From the NCBI RefSeq assembly GCF_014200725.1, contig NZ_JACHCL010000011.1:38956-102955 (forward strand): a DNA stretch of 64,000 bases, in the 5' to 3' direction. Position numbers and translations under genes: made by a program. The stretch's first letter is position 1; the number at the start of each line of letters is the position of its first letter. The notes beneath the pieces were generated by a model. The model was not told the DNA's origin and ran no database searches. It saw only the letters and a list, made by a program, of their open reading frames with translations. Shown piece after piece: positions 43,675-52,252 of this stretch. The stretch comes from Janthinobacterium silvisoli (GTDB taxonomy: Bacteria; Pseudomonadota; Gammaproteobacteria; Burkholderiales; Burkholderiaceae_D).

Positions 43675-44457
43675 TTAGCGATACACCAGCCCGCCATCGA
43701 TCAGCGGCGCCTGTCCCGTCATGTAGTCGGAATCTGGTCCCGCCAGGAAAGACACCAGGCCGGCTACGTCTTCCGGCGTCTCGGCGCGTCCCAGCGCGAT
43801 GCCTTCCACGTATTTTTTATACGTCGCACCCAGAGCGGCGCCCGTCACCTCGGCCATGCGCTTGTCGATCTCGACCCACATATCGGTGCCGACGACGCCA
43901 GGGCAATACGCATTGACGGTGATGCCGTCGGCTGCCAGCTCTTTTGCCGCCGCCTGCGTCAGTGCGCGCACGGCAAACTTGGTCGATGAATACACGCCCA
44001 GCAAGGCAAAGCCGTCATGGCCTGCAATCGAACAGGCATTGATGATCTTGCCCTTCTGCTTGCGTGCTTTAAACGTTTTGGCGGCTGCCTGGATACCCCA
44101 CAAAGTGCCTTGTACATTGATGCGCATGATGCGGTCGACTTCGGCTGGCGTAACGTCCAGCAAGGGCGCTACCTGGGAGATACCGGCGTTATTGACGATG
44201 ATGTCGAAGCCGCCCAATGCCTTCTCGGCAAACGCCACCGCTTCGGTCACCTGGTCCAGTTGCGATACGTCGGCGATAAAGGTGATGGCCTTGCGGCCCA
44301 GCGCGCGCACTTCGGCGGCGGCAAGGTCCAGCTTTTCTTGATTGAGATCAACCAGCGCGATATCGGCGCCATCCCTGGCCAGACGCAAGGCAATCGCCTT
44401 GCCTATGCCCTGCGCGGCTCCCGTGACCAGTGCGACTTTTCCGGAAATACTCATCAT
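43675..44457 (-). CDS. SDR oxidoreductase, probably diacetyl/acetoin reductase
   Basis: The product is 260 residues from the ATG at 44457, preceded by AAAGGAACG. It has cofactor motif TGAAQGIGKA near residue 13, NNAGI near 92, catalytic ACSIAG near 143 and YSSTK near 157, and ends QAPLIDGGLVYR. The long match to (S)-acetoin-forming diacetyl reductases (BudC), including VDRIMRINVQGTLWGIQAAA, suggests reduction of diacetyl to acetoin and on to butanediol. The specific substrate is inferred. Confidence 0.9.
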   Translation of the reverse strand: MMSISGKVALVTGAAQGIGKAIALRLARDGADIALVDLNQEKLDLAAAEVRALGRKAITFIADVSQLDQVTEAVAFAEKALGGFDIIVNNAGISQVAPLLDVTPAEVDRIMRINVQGTLWGIQAAAKTFKARKQKGKIINACSIAGHDGFALLGVYSSTKFAVRALTQAAAKELAADGITVNAYCPGVVGTDMWVEIDKRMAEVTGAALGATYKKYVEGIALGRAETPEDVAGLVSFLAGPDSDYMTGQAPLIDGGLVYR

Positions 44458-44698
44458 CGTTCCTTTCAATGTAAAAAATGCCGGGAACAGGACTGGCATC
44501 GAGGGCCGCCCTGATTCCCCCTGGTTTGACGATACACTGTCAGTTGCTGAAAAGTCACATCTACGCGCCAGTATGCAAGGTGGTTTGCCATAAAAAAGAT
44601 CCAGGTCAAGAAAGCGTAAAAAAGCGGCCCGCACTGCCAGCCGAAAATATCGTCACAACGCACCACAATATTTGCGATTCTGAAACGTCTTCAATGAC

Positions 44699-45265
44699 AT
44701 GAACCCGCCCAAGACTCCTTCCCCCAGCGCAGCGCAAGAGCAGCACATCGCCGATACCGTCGAGCGCGAGCAGTTGAAACTGGGCAATTTCATCCGCCGC
44801 CGCGTGCGCGATCCCACCGATGCCGATGACATCCTGCAAGACGTGTTCCAGGAATTCATCGAGGCATGCCGGCTGCCGGCGCCGATCGAACAAGCCAGCG
44901 CCTGGCTGTTCCGGGTGGCGCGCAACCGCATCATCGACCGCTTCCGCAAGAAGAAGGAAACCTCGCTGGACGATATCGATGACGGCGACGACAACGAGGC
45001 TGACCGCCTCGACTTGCTGCTGCCCTCGGGCGATGCCGGGCCGGAAACGGCCTATACCCGGGCAATGCTGCTGCAGGCCTTGCACAGCGCCCTGGAAGCG
45101 CTGCCAGCCAATCAGCGCGACGTGTTTATCGCGCATGAGCTGGAAGGGATCAGTTTCAAGCAAATGGCGGCACACAGTGGCGTGCCCGTGAACACCTTAC
45201 TGGCGCGCAAGCGCTATGCAGTCTTGTCTCTGCGCACGCAGCTACAAGATTTTTACAACGATTAA
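44699..45265 (+). CDS. ECF-type RNA polymerase sigma factor
   Basis: The product is 188 residues. Region 2 is visible in DADDILQDVFQEFIEACR and SAWLFRVARNRIIDRFRKKK. Region 4 is QRDVFIAHELEGISFKQMAA followed by VPVNTLLARKRYAVLSLR. It directs RNA polymerase to stress or envelope genes. The next gene, 15 bases downstream, encodes a small membrane protein in the place where an anti-sigma factor usually sits. Confidence 0.92.
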   Translation: MNPPKTPSPSAAQEQHIADTVEREQLKLGNFIRRRVRDPTDADDILQDVFQEFIEACRLPAPIEQASAWLFRVARNRIIDRFRKKKETSLDDIDDGDDNEADRLDLLLPSGDAGPETAYTRAMLLQALHSALEALPANQRDVFIAHELEGISFKQMAAHSGVPVNTLLARKRYAVLSLRTQLQDFYND

Positions 45266-45280
45266 CGATGGAGGAATATC

Positions 45281-45604
45281 ATGGATTTGAAAACAAAGAC
45301 GAGAACAAGAAAGCTGGCCAAGCTGGGCCTGCTATTGGCCGGTGCGGCAATCCTGGGCGGCGTGGTCATGCTGCTGTGGAACTGGGTCATGCCTGGCCTG
45401 GTTGAAGGCGTGGCGGCCATCGATTACTGGCGCGCGCTGGGCTTGCTGGTGCTGAGCCGCATCCTGTTTGGCGGCTTCCGTGGCCGTGGCCACAGGCACG
45501 ACCATGGCCAGTGGCAGCGCTGGCAAAAAATGACGCCGGAAGAGCGCGAACAGTTCCTGCAGCAGTGCGCACAGCGTGGCCGTCCGGCACAACCCAACAT
45601 CTGA
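45281..45604 (+). CDS. Small membrane protein, possible partner of the ECF sigma factor
   Basis: The product is 107 residues with two hydrophobic segments (about 13-32 and 48-63) and the conserved-looking WNWVMP and YWRALGLLVLSRILFGGF motifs. The C-terminus is basic then acidic (HRHDHGQWQRW, KMTPEEREQFLQQC). It follows the sigma gene by 15 bases with a GGAGG ribosome site. It has none of the zinc or HTH anti-sigma motifs I know, so an anti-sigma role rests only on position. Confidence 0.75.
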   Translation: MDLKTKTRTRKLAKLGLLLAGAAILGGVVMLLWNWVMPGLVEGVAAIDYWRALGLLVLSRILFGGFRGRGHRHDHGQWQRWQKMTPEEREQFLQQCAQRGRPAQPNI

Positions 45605-45612
45605 AACAACAC

Positions 45613-46854
45613 ATGACTTCCACCGTCCAGGAAACACCAGGGAAATTCTCCCCTTACCAGAAAATCGTCGTCACGATACTGGCCTTCTTGCAGTTTGCCG
45701 TCATCGTCGACTTCATGCTGATGTCGCCGCTGGGGGCGATGATCATTCCCGAACTGGAGATCGATACCGCGCAGTTCGGCCTGGTAGTGTCGGCCTACGC
45801 CTTCAGCGCCGGTATCGCGGGCTTGCTGACGGCCGGCCTGGCCGACCGCTACGACCGCAAGAAACTGCTGCTGTTTTTCTATACCGGTTTCCTGCTCGGC
45901 ACCTTGTGGTGCGGCCTGGCCAGCAGCTATGAAATGCTGCTGCTGGCGCGTATCGTCACCGGCCTGTTTGGCGGCGTGATCGGCTCCATCGTGCTGGCCA
46001 TCGCAACCGATCTGTTTCCACCCCACATGCGGGGCCGTGTGATGGGCCTGATCCAGACGGCGTTTGCCGCCAGCCAGGTGCTGGGCATCCCTATCGGCCT
46101 GTATCTGGCCAACCGCTGGGACTGGCATATGCCCTTTTTGGCCATGGCCGGCTTCGGTCTGGTCGGCGGCTTGCTGATGCTGCGAAAAATGCAGCCAGTC
46201 AACGCCCACCTGGCGCTGCCGCAAGAACACAGCCCGTGGATGCACCTGTACCACACCGTCACCGAACGGCGCTACCTGCTGGCGTTTGCCATCACGGCCG
46301 TGCTGACCACGGGCGGCTTCATGCTGATGCCATTCAGCAGCGCCTACATCGTCAACAACCTCGGCATCGACATGCACCAGTTGCCCACCGTCTACCTGGT
46401 CACGGGCGTGTGCACCATCTTCTTCGGCCCCCTGATCGGCAAGGCGGCCGATGCCTACGGCAAGTTCCGCGTCTTCACCTTTGGCACCGTGGTATCGATC
46501 GTGATGGTGCTGGTCTACACCCGCCTCGATGCCATCAGCCTGCCGGCATTGATCATCATCAACGCACTGATGTTCGTTGGCATCTTTTCACGCATGATTC
46601 CCTACCAGGCGCTGGTGTCATCCGTGCCAGCGGCCAACCAGCGCGGCTCCTTCAACGCCATCAGCGCATCGATCCAGCAACTGGCCGGCGGCGTCGCCTC
46701 CGTCATCGCCGGCCACATCGTCACCTTCGGCGCCGATGGCAAGCTGCAGCATTTCGACCTGATCGGCGACGTGATGGTCGGCACGGCACTATTGGCCCTG
46801 GCCTTGCTGTGGGTATTGCAGCGCAATACGGCCCGCGTGCCGGTGACCAAATAG
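45613..46854 (+). CDS. MFS transporter
   Basis: The product is 413 residues with twelve hydrophobic segments. MFS motif A appears as LTAGLADRYDRKKLLLFFY near residue 72. Helix 5 contains FAASQVLGIPIGLYLANRWD, common in drug/H+ antiporters. The ATG at 45613 is 8 bases after the stop of the small membrane protein, so it is probably in the same operon and perhaps under the ECF sigma factor. Substrate unknown. Confidence 0.9.
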   Translation: MTSTVQETPGKFSPYQKIVVTILAFLQFAVIVDFMLMSPLGAMIIPELEIDTAQFGLVVSAYAFSAGIAGLLTAGLADRYDRKKLLLFFYTGFLLGTLWCGLASSYEMLLLARIVTGLFGGVIGSIVLAIATDLFPPHMRGRVMGLIQTAFAASQVLGIPIGLYLANRWDWHMPFLAMAGFGLVGGLLMLRKMQPVNAHLALPQEHSPWMHLYHTVTERRYLLAFAITAVLTTGGFMLMPFSSAYIVNNLGIDMHQLPTVYLVTGVCTIFFGPLIGKAADAYGKFRVFTFGTVVSIVMVLVYTRLDAISLPALIIINALMFVGIFSRMIPYQALVSSVPAANQRGSFNAISASIQQLAGGVASVIAGHIVTFGADGKLQHFDLIGDVMVGTALLALALLWVLQRNTARVPVTK

Positions 46855-46872
46855 GCAGATGACGGCCTTGCC

Positions 46873-47358
46873 TTACGGCGGACCATAAAACTGGAAGCCC
46901 TGCGCCACCAGCAATTGGATGGGAAAACCGGTCGGCGTCTTGAATTGCCTGACGCCGATAATCTTGTAGGCACCAGCCTGGAACGCTTCCCCTTCCGCCC
47001 AGGTGGTGTCCTTCAGGGCAAACTGCAGCAGCTGGCGCGGGCTGTAGCGATAGCTGAAAATCGTGTACTCGCCCACGCGCCGCGTGGCGATAAAATTTTC
47101 ATCGCGCGCATCGGCGATCAGCAAACGCCCCGGATAACGTTCGATCCCTGCCTGCTCGTCCTGGATATTAACGATGGCCTCGGCAAAGCTGCACTCCGCA
47201 TCGATAATCTTGCGGTCGCGCGACTTGGCGATCTGCATGACCTCCTCATAACTCTTGTTATGGACGATAGACTGTGCAGGAGAATCGCAATAATTGGCGG
47301 CACTGGCGGCGGCCGGGAAAGCGAGCAGGAGGACAAGCGCTGCGGGAATGAATTTCAT
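46873..47358 (-). CDS. Exported hypothetical protein
   Basis: The product is 161 residues with a clear signal peptide (FIPAALVLLLAFPAAASA, cleavage before NYCDS). Two cysteines in the mature part (NYCDS and AECSF) could pair. The C-terminal half (RVGEYTIFSYRYSPRQLLQF) reads as beta-rich. No family recognised. It is convergent with the MFS gene. Confidence 0.75.
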   Translation of the reverse strand: MKFIPAALVLLLAFPAAASAANYCDSPAQSIVHNKSYEEVMQIAKSRDRKIIDAECSFAEAIVNIQDEQAGIERYPGRLLIADARDENFIATRRVGEYTIFSYRYSPRQLLQFALKDTTWAEGEAFQAGAYKIIGVRQFKTPTGFPIQLLVAQGFQFYGPP

Positions 47359-47540
47359 GGCGGGAGCGAATAAGACAAAGATGATCCCATCATTTTACCG
47401 TCAGCATGTTGACAGTCATATCAGAAACACCTGTTGCACACCACATCGCGGCCAAAGGCATCACCATGTCTTTCATGCAATACTAGAGTTTTGCACTACC
47501 CGACACCCCTACCATTCATCGCCAGTCAAGGGAGCACGAC

Positions 47541-47948
47541 ATGCCACCGACACCTATTCGCGCCAGCCTGCTAGTGGCGGCGCTCTTGCTGACCAGCCCC
47601 GCCTGGAGCGCAGATCCTGTCCACAAGGAAAAAGTGGAATTGGCAGGCGCGGCCACGCATAGCGTAAAAGGCAAGATCAAGGGTTATGGTACGGCTGAAT
47701 ACACGCTCACGGGCAAGGCCGGCCAAACCCTCAGCGTCCAGCTCAAGACCAATCAGCCATCCAATTATTTCAACCTGCGCCAGGCTGGCCAGGACGAAGC
47801 GCTGTTTATCGGCTCATCCGGCGGCAACAGCTATCAGGCAAAACTGCCGGCCGATGGCGAGTACACGGTGCAGGTGTATCTGATGCGCAATGCGGCGCGC
47901 AGGAATGCGGTGGCGAGCTATAGCCTGGAGATGCATTTACGCGATTAA
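47541..47948 (+). CDS. Periplasmic PliG-like lysozyme inhibitor (tentative)
   Basis: The product is 135 residues with a signal peptide ending AWSA near residue 24. The mature part, about 110 residues, has the pattern of inhibitors of g-type lysozyme: GKIKGYGTAEYTLTGKAGQT, then LPADGEYTVQVYLMRNAARR and a final SYSLEMHLRD. E. coli PliG shows the same order (IKGYDYDTYTF, ASGKYELRV, RNDARKN), as far as I recall it. It should protect the cell wall from host or predator lysozymes. Moderate confidence because the match is from memory. Confidence 0.6.
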   Translation: MPPTPIRASLLVAALLLTSPAWSADPVHKEKVELAGAATHSVKGKIKGYGTAEYTLTGKAGQTLSVQLKTNQPSNYFNLRQAGQDEALFIGSSGGNSYQAKLPADGEYTVQVYLMRNAARRNAVASYSLEMHLRD

Positions 47949-47952
47949 TAAT

Positions 47953-47989
47953 AAAAATTCCTGCAAATCAATGACTTGCAGGAATTTTT
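47953..47989. terminator. Bidirectional terminator
   Basis: Perfect 14-bp arms AAAAATTCCTGCAA / TTGCAGGAATTTTT around a 9-base loop, with terminal A/T runs, directly after the PliG-like gene. Confidence 0.88.
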
Positions 47990-48173
47990 AAACTACCAAC
48001 ATGACTGGGTATCAGAACGCTTATATCCACCAAAATTGGTTGATAGCATGCGATGTGTGACAGGAAGAAACGAACGCCGGCCTCACGTCCATGCACACCT
48101 GCGCCGCCGGGTAACGTCCATACACATCAGCCTTGGCTATGGACGCACATTGCAGTTCGCTATCCCATGGCAA

Positions 48174-50183
48174 CTAACTCGTTGGGTAGCGCATTTCCAG
48201 CGCCACGCCGCCTAGTTTGAAAACCAGATTGGCTAAATTCCAGCCGTTATATTTGTTAGAAGTGCTTGGAAAGTAAGTTTCGTTGTCGAGTTTCAGGTGA
48301 TAGTCGCCTGGAATCAGCTTGAAGTCCATGAAGAATAAGCCCGAGCGCGCAACGTCGACGAAGTTATTGAAGGAATGCTGGACCTCCTGTATATCGACAG
48401 CATGATCAAAATCAATGCCCGAATTGTAAATTGCCCTTTCTGTGCCGTCTGGAAACAATACCAGCAACCTGTGATAGACCGAGTAGTGATGCCTGCCCGC
48501 CCCAAGATGCATATCCGCCCGGGGGCCGACTTGCAATCTGGTAAGGACTTGCGCATGCATCCTGATATCGATTTCCTTGCCTGTGTAGCTGAACAGATGC
48601 TGCATTACCAGACTGTGCTCCCGCGAGTCTGCCTTGTAGGCATTCTGGACCTGAAAATACGTCTCGGTCACTTCGCCCTCGCCATTGGTCAACGGGTGTC
48701 TGCCGGGCGTGTGCTTTTCGTTAAAATACGTGACATGCGGATTCCCTGTAGGGAATGGCGTGTACTTTCGACTTTGCGGGACGCTGGCAGGAACACCGCG
48801 AAACAACGGACTGCCGTCAAGGATGCCAACAGCTAGCACCGGCTCGTCAGAACCAAACACCGGGTACAGCGCTGGCGTGGCGCCACGGAACTTGCCATCG
48901 ATCGATACGTCAACTACCGGCAAAGTATTCGGGAAGTGCCATTTGTAGCGCGCGACCGTCACCTGCGTCGTCGCTACATCTCTCAGCACGGCCCTGCCAT
49001 CGGCGGCGATCAAATCCAGGCAACCGAACGGCGCCTGACGCTGCTGCCCGGCTTGGGCTTGTGCATAGCCACTCACGTCCATGGGCGGGACTTTACCATC
49101 GCGCAAATCAGAAGGACGGAACAAGGAACGGGCATAAATGCCCTGGATCGCCGCTTGTGGAGACACCGCCAACGGCTCTGTCGACTTTCTGCCCACCAGA
49201 TTCAATGCGGCGCACAGCAAATCGGTACGCAGCAGTATCTCGTCCACATGCACGGGAAACTCGCGTGCGCTCATGCTCATGTGCCTCATGCCGGCGCGCA
49301 TGATGGGATCGAGCGACAGGAAAATCAAATCCTCAACGGCTGCGGTATAAGCCTCGGTCTGCTCGCGCATCAACAAGCCAAAGTTTTGCTGCAGATATTG
49401 CTCGATGCGGTTGGCAGCGAATTGGTCGGTACTGAGTGCCAGGCAATGCACGCACAGCCCCTTCAACTGGACAGAGACAGCTTGGAGGAAATATCCCTCG
49501 AGCACCAGATACGCCGATTCGCGGCTGATCTTCTTGTTGCGCACCTGCTGCACCAGCTCCTTGGCCCAATGATCGAGCAATGAATCCTGCCCAAATGCCG
49601 CTTTCACCAATACCCGACGGATGGTATCGATACAATCCGGCACATCCGCTACGTACGACGCAAACTCATGGGCCGCTTTCGTCAGATACCCCGGTGTCAT
49701 GCCTGGAAAGTGCGGCATATTTTCGGTCAGTAGCCGCAAAGAGATGGCGCCAGCAGTGACATCCGCCTTCAGCAGGCTGGCGTCGGCGTCGGCGTAGCCA
49801 TAGGCGACATCGATGCGCCCCATCGCAATCAGCAAGGTTTCCACCTTCAGGCTTTTTTCCATGAAATTGTGCAACTCGTCCAGTTTCAGCAAAATTTCCG
49901 AGGTCATGGACTCGACCCGGTCCAGCGAGCGCTGGACTTCAGTCAGCTTGTCACTGATGGCATCCAGCTTGCCAACCAGGTCCGGGCCACCCGCGCCGAC
50001 CGCTCCCAGGAATTCCTGAAACAGCATGCCAGCGGCGGCCCCGACAATCCCGCTGGCGGCATTCTTGCCGACCCACTTGGTCACATTTCCCGCCGCTGCC
50101 CAAGACAAGGAGCTCAGTTGCAAACTCGGTGCGCCTAGCATCGCTGCCGCAGTATCAGGATCCCGCTGTATATTGTTGTGCAT
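48174..50183 (-). CDS. Large protein of unknown function with helical, possibly pore-forming N-terminal half
   Basis: The product is 669 residues from the ATG at 50183, preceded by AAGGATGAGGAT. Residues 35-65 are a glycine/alanine-rich hydrophobic stretch (ASGIVGAAAGMLFQEFLGAV). A heptad coiled coil follows at about 70-105 (KLDAISDKLTEVQRSLDRVE, then ILLKLDELHNFM). Residues 110-350 are mostly helical. Residues 370-669 read as beta-rich, with no signal peptide. A hydrophobic hairpin beside long helices is the pattern of alpha-helical pore-forming toxins such as the Cry6/Hbl/ClyA types, but no family motif was recognised. It borders the mobile region and faces an IS21 remnant at its 5' side. 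Confidence 0.7.
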   Translation of the reverse strand: MHNNIQRDPDTAAAMLGAPSLQLSSLSWAAAGNVTKWVGKNAASGIVGAAAGMLFQEFLGAVGAGGPDLVGKLDAISDKLTEVQRSLDRVESMTSEILLKLDELHNFMEKSLKVETLLIAMGRIDVAYGYADADASLLKADVTAGAISLRLLTENMPHFPGMTPGYLTKAAHEFASYVADVPDCIDTIRRVLVKAAFGQDSLLDHWAKELVQQVRNKKISRESAYLVLEGYFLQAVSVQLKGLCVHCLALSTDQFAANRIEQYLQQNFGLLMREQTEAYTAAVEDLIFLSLDPIMRAGMRHMSMSAREFPVHVDEILLRTDLLCAALNLVGRKSTEPLAVSPQAAIQGIYARSLFRPSDLRDGKVPPMDVSGYAQAQAGQQRQAPFGCLDLIAADGRAVLRDVATTQVTVARYKWHFPNTLPVVDVSIDGKFRGATPALYPVFGSDEPVLAVGILDGSPLFRGVPASVPQSRKYTPFPTGNPHVTYFNEKHTPGRHPLTNGEGEVTETYFQVQNAYKADSREHSLVMQHLFSYTGKEIDIRMHAQVLTRLQVGPRADMHLGAGRHHYSVYHRLLVLFPDGTERAIYNSGIDFDHAVDIQEVQHSFNNFVDVARSGLFFMDFKLIPGDYHLKLDNETYFPSTSNKYNGWNLANLVFKLGGVALEMRYPTS

Positions 50184-50281
50184 ATCCTCATCCTTGTCAT
50201 ATTGATCAGAACGACAACTGTATCTGAAGAATCGCGTTGCTAGAAAGTATTTGTGCTGCGTGCACAAACAGGAACCCGCTC

Positions 50282-50754
50282 TGTTGATTTGCAGCGAAAT
50301 CTGACCCATTTCACCGCATAATTTGCAAACCGAACTCACACACGTTTAAGACACAATCCTACTCACGACATTGAGTGGGGAATTGGAGTGATCGACGTGG
50401 CGCACTACTAGACATTATTCGACGCTGGCACATTCGTGACCAGGTCCCATTGAGAGAGATCGCCAGGCGTTTGGGCATCTCCAGAAACACAGTCCGACGC
50501 TATCTGCGATCGGAAACCATCGAGCCAGCCTACTCTGAGCGGCGCTCTACTCGCGCCATCGACAAATACGCGTTCCAGCTTTCTGCGCTACTCAAGACTG
50601 AAGCAGCGCGGACACGCAAGCAACGGCGCACGCTAAAACAGATTCATGAGGACCTAAAGGACTGGGGTTCGAGGGGTCTTACGATAGGGTCGCGGCGTTC
50701 GCGAGGGTATGGAGGGCGGGTCAATCTGACCGGGTCAATCCTGCCAGCAAACGA
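50282..50754 (+). mobile_element. IS21-family remnant (left end plus 5' part of istA)
   Basis: A TGTTGATTTGCAG left-end-like sequence near 50282, followed by the usual leader and GAGTGGGGAATTGGAGTGATC before the first gene, is typical of IS21 elements. The element stops near 50754, where Rhs-derived sequence on the other strand begins. The rest of istA, istB and the right end are absent. Confidence 0.7.
50375..50754 (+). pseudogene. Truncated and frameshifted istA transposase (IS21 family)
   Basis: Starting at a GTG, the frame encodes the N-terminal HTH of IstA (LREIARRLGISRNTVRRYLR). At about 50660 the frame shifts: continuation in another frame gives GFEGSYDRVAAFARVWR, the expected IstA sequence. 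The gene then ends in unrelated DNA. The catalytic domain is missing, so it is inactive. Confidence 0.75.
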
Positions 50755-51331
50755 ACAATATCCCCCCAAAAACAAGTTGAGCGTATTCCCACCGACGCGA
50801 TTGACGTTGGAAATCCCTGCCCCCGGATGGAGATTGACATTAACCGTCGTGGCATTCGGATCATCGAAATCTGCGTTCAATTTAAAGCCACCAACATTAC
50901 CAGACCAGCTCTTCTCAGCGCTTTTTGTCAGACCTTGGGTTAATTTGCTGTCCACCGGATTACCTTTTTCGTCCTTGTAGGTAAGATTTATCATTAAATC
51001 GACCTTTCTCCGCTGCCCCTTTACTTCGGGTTCGATAAATGCTTTTCCGGTAGATGGAGGCGGTGTGTTTGCCGAAACAGAAGCACCATTAGCAGTTTCT
51101 TGACGCATTGCGGCAGCACCTGCGGCTGTCACTGATCCATTAGGTGTTATCAGACCTTGCTTTCGTGCTTCATTATATGCTGGTGTGCCGAACGGATCGC
51201 CCGGAATAACCTCCAACTTCCCTCCTGGCGAGCCCCCAGGAATGTAGGTACCCGTTGCTGGCGTTTCATAAAACCCAGTCGGATCAGTCAGATTGGTAGG
51301 ATTGTTTGATACGTAAGCATAACGATTGCCT
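50755..51331 (-). pseudogene. Displaced Rhs C-terminal tip 3, truncated by IS21 remnant
   Basis: Read on the minus strand it begins inside the conserved end of an Rhs core (NRYAYVSNNPTNLTDPTGF). It then continues into a variable tip: a linker (YNEARKQGLITPNGSVTAAG), then DLMINLTYKDEKGNPVDSKL and AEKSWSGNVGGFKLNADFDD. It lacks a start codon, and the 3' end runs into the IS21 remnant. The core-end sequence shows that it was once exchanged with, or duplicated from, the Rhs gene at 54,474-56,319. The toxin type is not recognised. No immunity gene remains beside it. Confidence 0.75.
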
Positions 51332-51488
51332 CGCTGATCGCATCGTATCGCGCCAGCCCATCCCGGATGACGGTTCTGGCCAGCGCCGCGACCGTCTGTC
51401 CACGCCGCTTCGACTCCTCCTTCAGATGCTCGATGATGTGCTGTTCCAGCCTAACCGTGATCTGATCGAGTATCACTTTCCGCCCCAA
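51332..51488 (-). pseudogene. N-terminal fragment of a small ribbon-helix-helix-like protein, fused to Rhs debris
   Basis: A TTG at 51488 or GTG at 51476 opens a frame encoding ITVRLEQHIIEHLKEESKRR then TVAALARTVIRDGLARYDAI, the composition of CopG/Arc-type proteins. At about 51,331 the sequence becomes the Rhs core end in a different frame. The protein's natural C-terminus is therefore replaced by 14 or so frame-shifted Rhs residues ending at 51,288. Confidence 0.5.
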
Positions 51489-51849
51489 TTGGAAGTTGTT
51501 GATATGGCAAATACTATCGCAGCGCGTCAGCTCCCGAATGTCACTGGCAGAATGTCATTAAATACCGCGCCAGATGCTTGATTTCATACGAGGGGTGGCC
51601 ATGCACAGGTATCTAAATGGGACACACGAAGGAAAGTGAATGTCGCCGCAAACATAGTGTTGGCGCGGGTTTGCAGTTGCTTTTGAGGCTCGACGAAGTC
51701 GTGCGTCATGTGTGTAGATTTAAAACGGGGTGCGGGGTCTCCCGCGACCTTTCGTGAGGGGGCAGAATCGCTTGCTTTGTCCAATAATAGAAGCGTAGAA
51801 TTGACGTAGAATCCACGTATTATCCACACACCAAAAGTGAGGCACTTTT
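51489..51849. other. Intergenic DNA with promoter of the RHH gene
   Basis: No gene is supported here. A possible promoter TTGCTT (51769-51774), 18 bases, TAGAAT (51793-51798 approximately) points to the ribbon-helix-helix gene at 51850. The rest shows nothing recognisable. Confidence 0.35.
51833..51849 (+). promoter_or_regulatory. Inverted repeat over the ribosome binding site of the RHH gene
   Basis: AAAAGTG / CACTTTT (7-bp arms, 3-base spacer) ends one base before the ATG at 51850 and contains its GTGAGG ribosome site. It could be a protein operator for autorepression or an RNA hairpin that hides the start. Confidence 0.5.
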
Positions 51850-52071
51850 ATGGCAAACGAACAGCAACCCGTTCGACTCAGCCTGTCGGTGTCGCCCGAA
51901 CTGAACGCACTTCTGGAGCAATTGGCCGTCGCTGGCAGTTGCACCAAAAGCGAGGTTTTGCGCAAAGCCATCGCGCTCTACGATGTCGCCTTTGAAGCGA
52001 AATTGCAGAAAAACCGCCTCGGCATCCTGGACCAGAACAAGCAGCTTTTGACGGAAATCGTCGGCCTCTGA
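51850..52071 (+). CDS. Small ribbon-helix-helix (CopG/Arc-like) DNA-binding protein
   Basis: The product is 73 residues. The N-terminal strand VRLSLSVSPELNALLEQLAV and the helix-turn-helix SCTKSEVLRKAIALYDVAFE are typical of RHH repressors and antitoxins. The acidic or amphipathic C-terminus (NRLGILDQNKQLLTEIVGL) could contact a partner. No toxin gene is adjacent. It may be a plasmid-derived regulator. Confidence 0.75.
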   Translation: MANEQQPVRLSLSVSPELNALLEQLAVAGSCTKSEVLRKAIALYDVAFEAKLQKNRLGILDQNKQLLTEIVGL

Positions 52072-52086
52072 TTTTCGCACTTTCCA

Positions 52087-52252
52087 TAAAAAAACCACCC
52101 GCGCCGGAAAGTCCTAGCGGGGTGGTTTGCAGCGAAGAGATAATTCGCTCACGACCGAAAGCTAAGAGCCACGCTGCTGGCGTGGCAGTTGCAGCATCGG
52201 GAATGTGGCCGGGTATGGAGGCGCGCTAGCCTCCATGTAGACCGCAGCGGTT
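52087..52252. other. Cluster of strong hairpins in a gene-free stretch
   Basis: Between 52072 and 52406 no gene is supported. Four stems lie in a row: 52092-52102/52117-52128 (11-12 bp, one bulge, with a T run on the minus strand); 52168-52174/52180-52186 (GCCACGC/GCGTGGC); 52215-52222/52229-52236 (ATGGAGGC/GCCTCCAT); and 52242-52252 (ACCGC/GCGGT). This could be a structured RNA, a minus-strand terminator, or a single-strand origin from a former mobile element. Confidence 0.45.
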
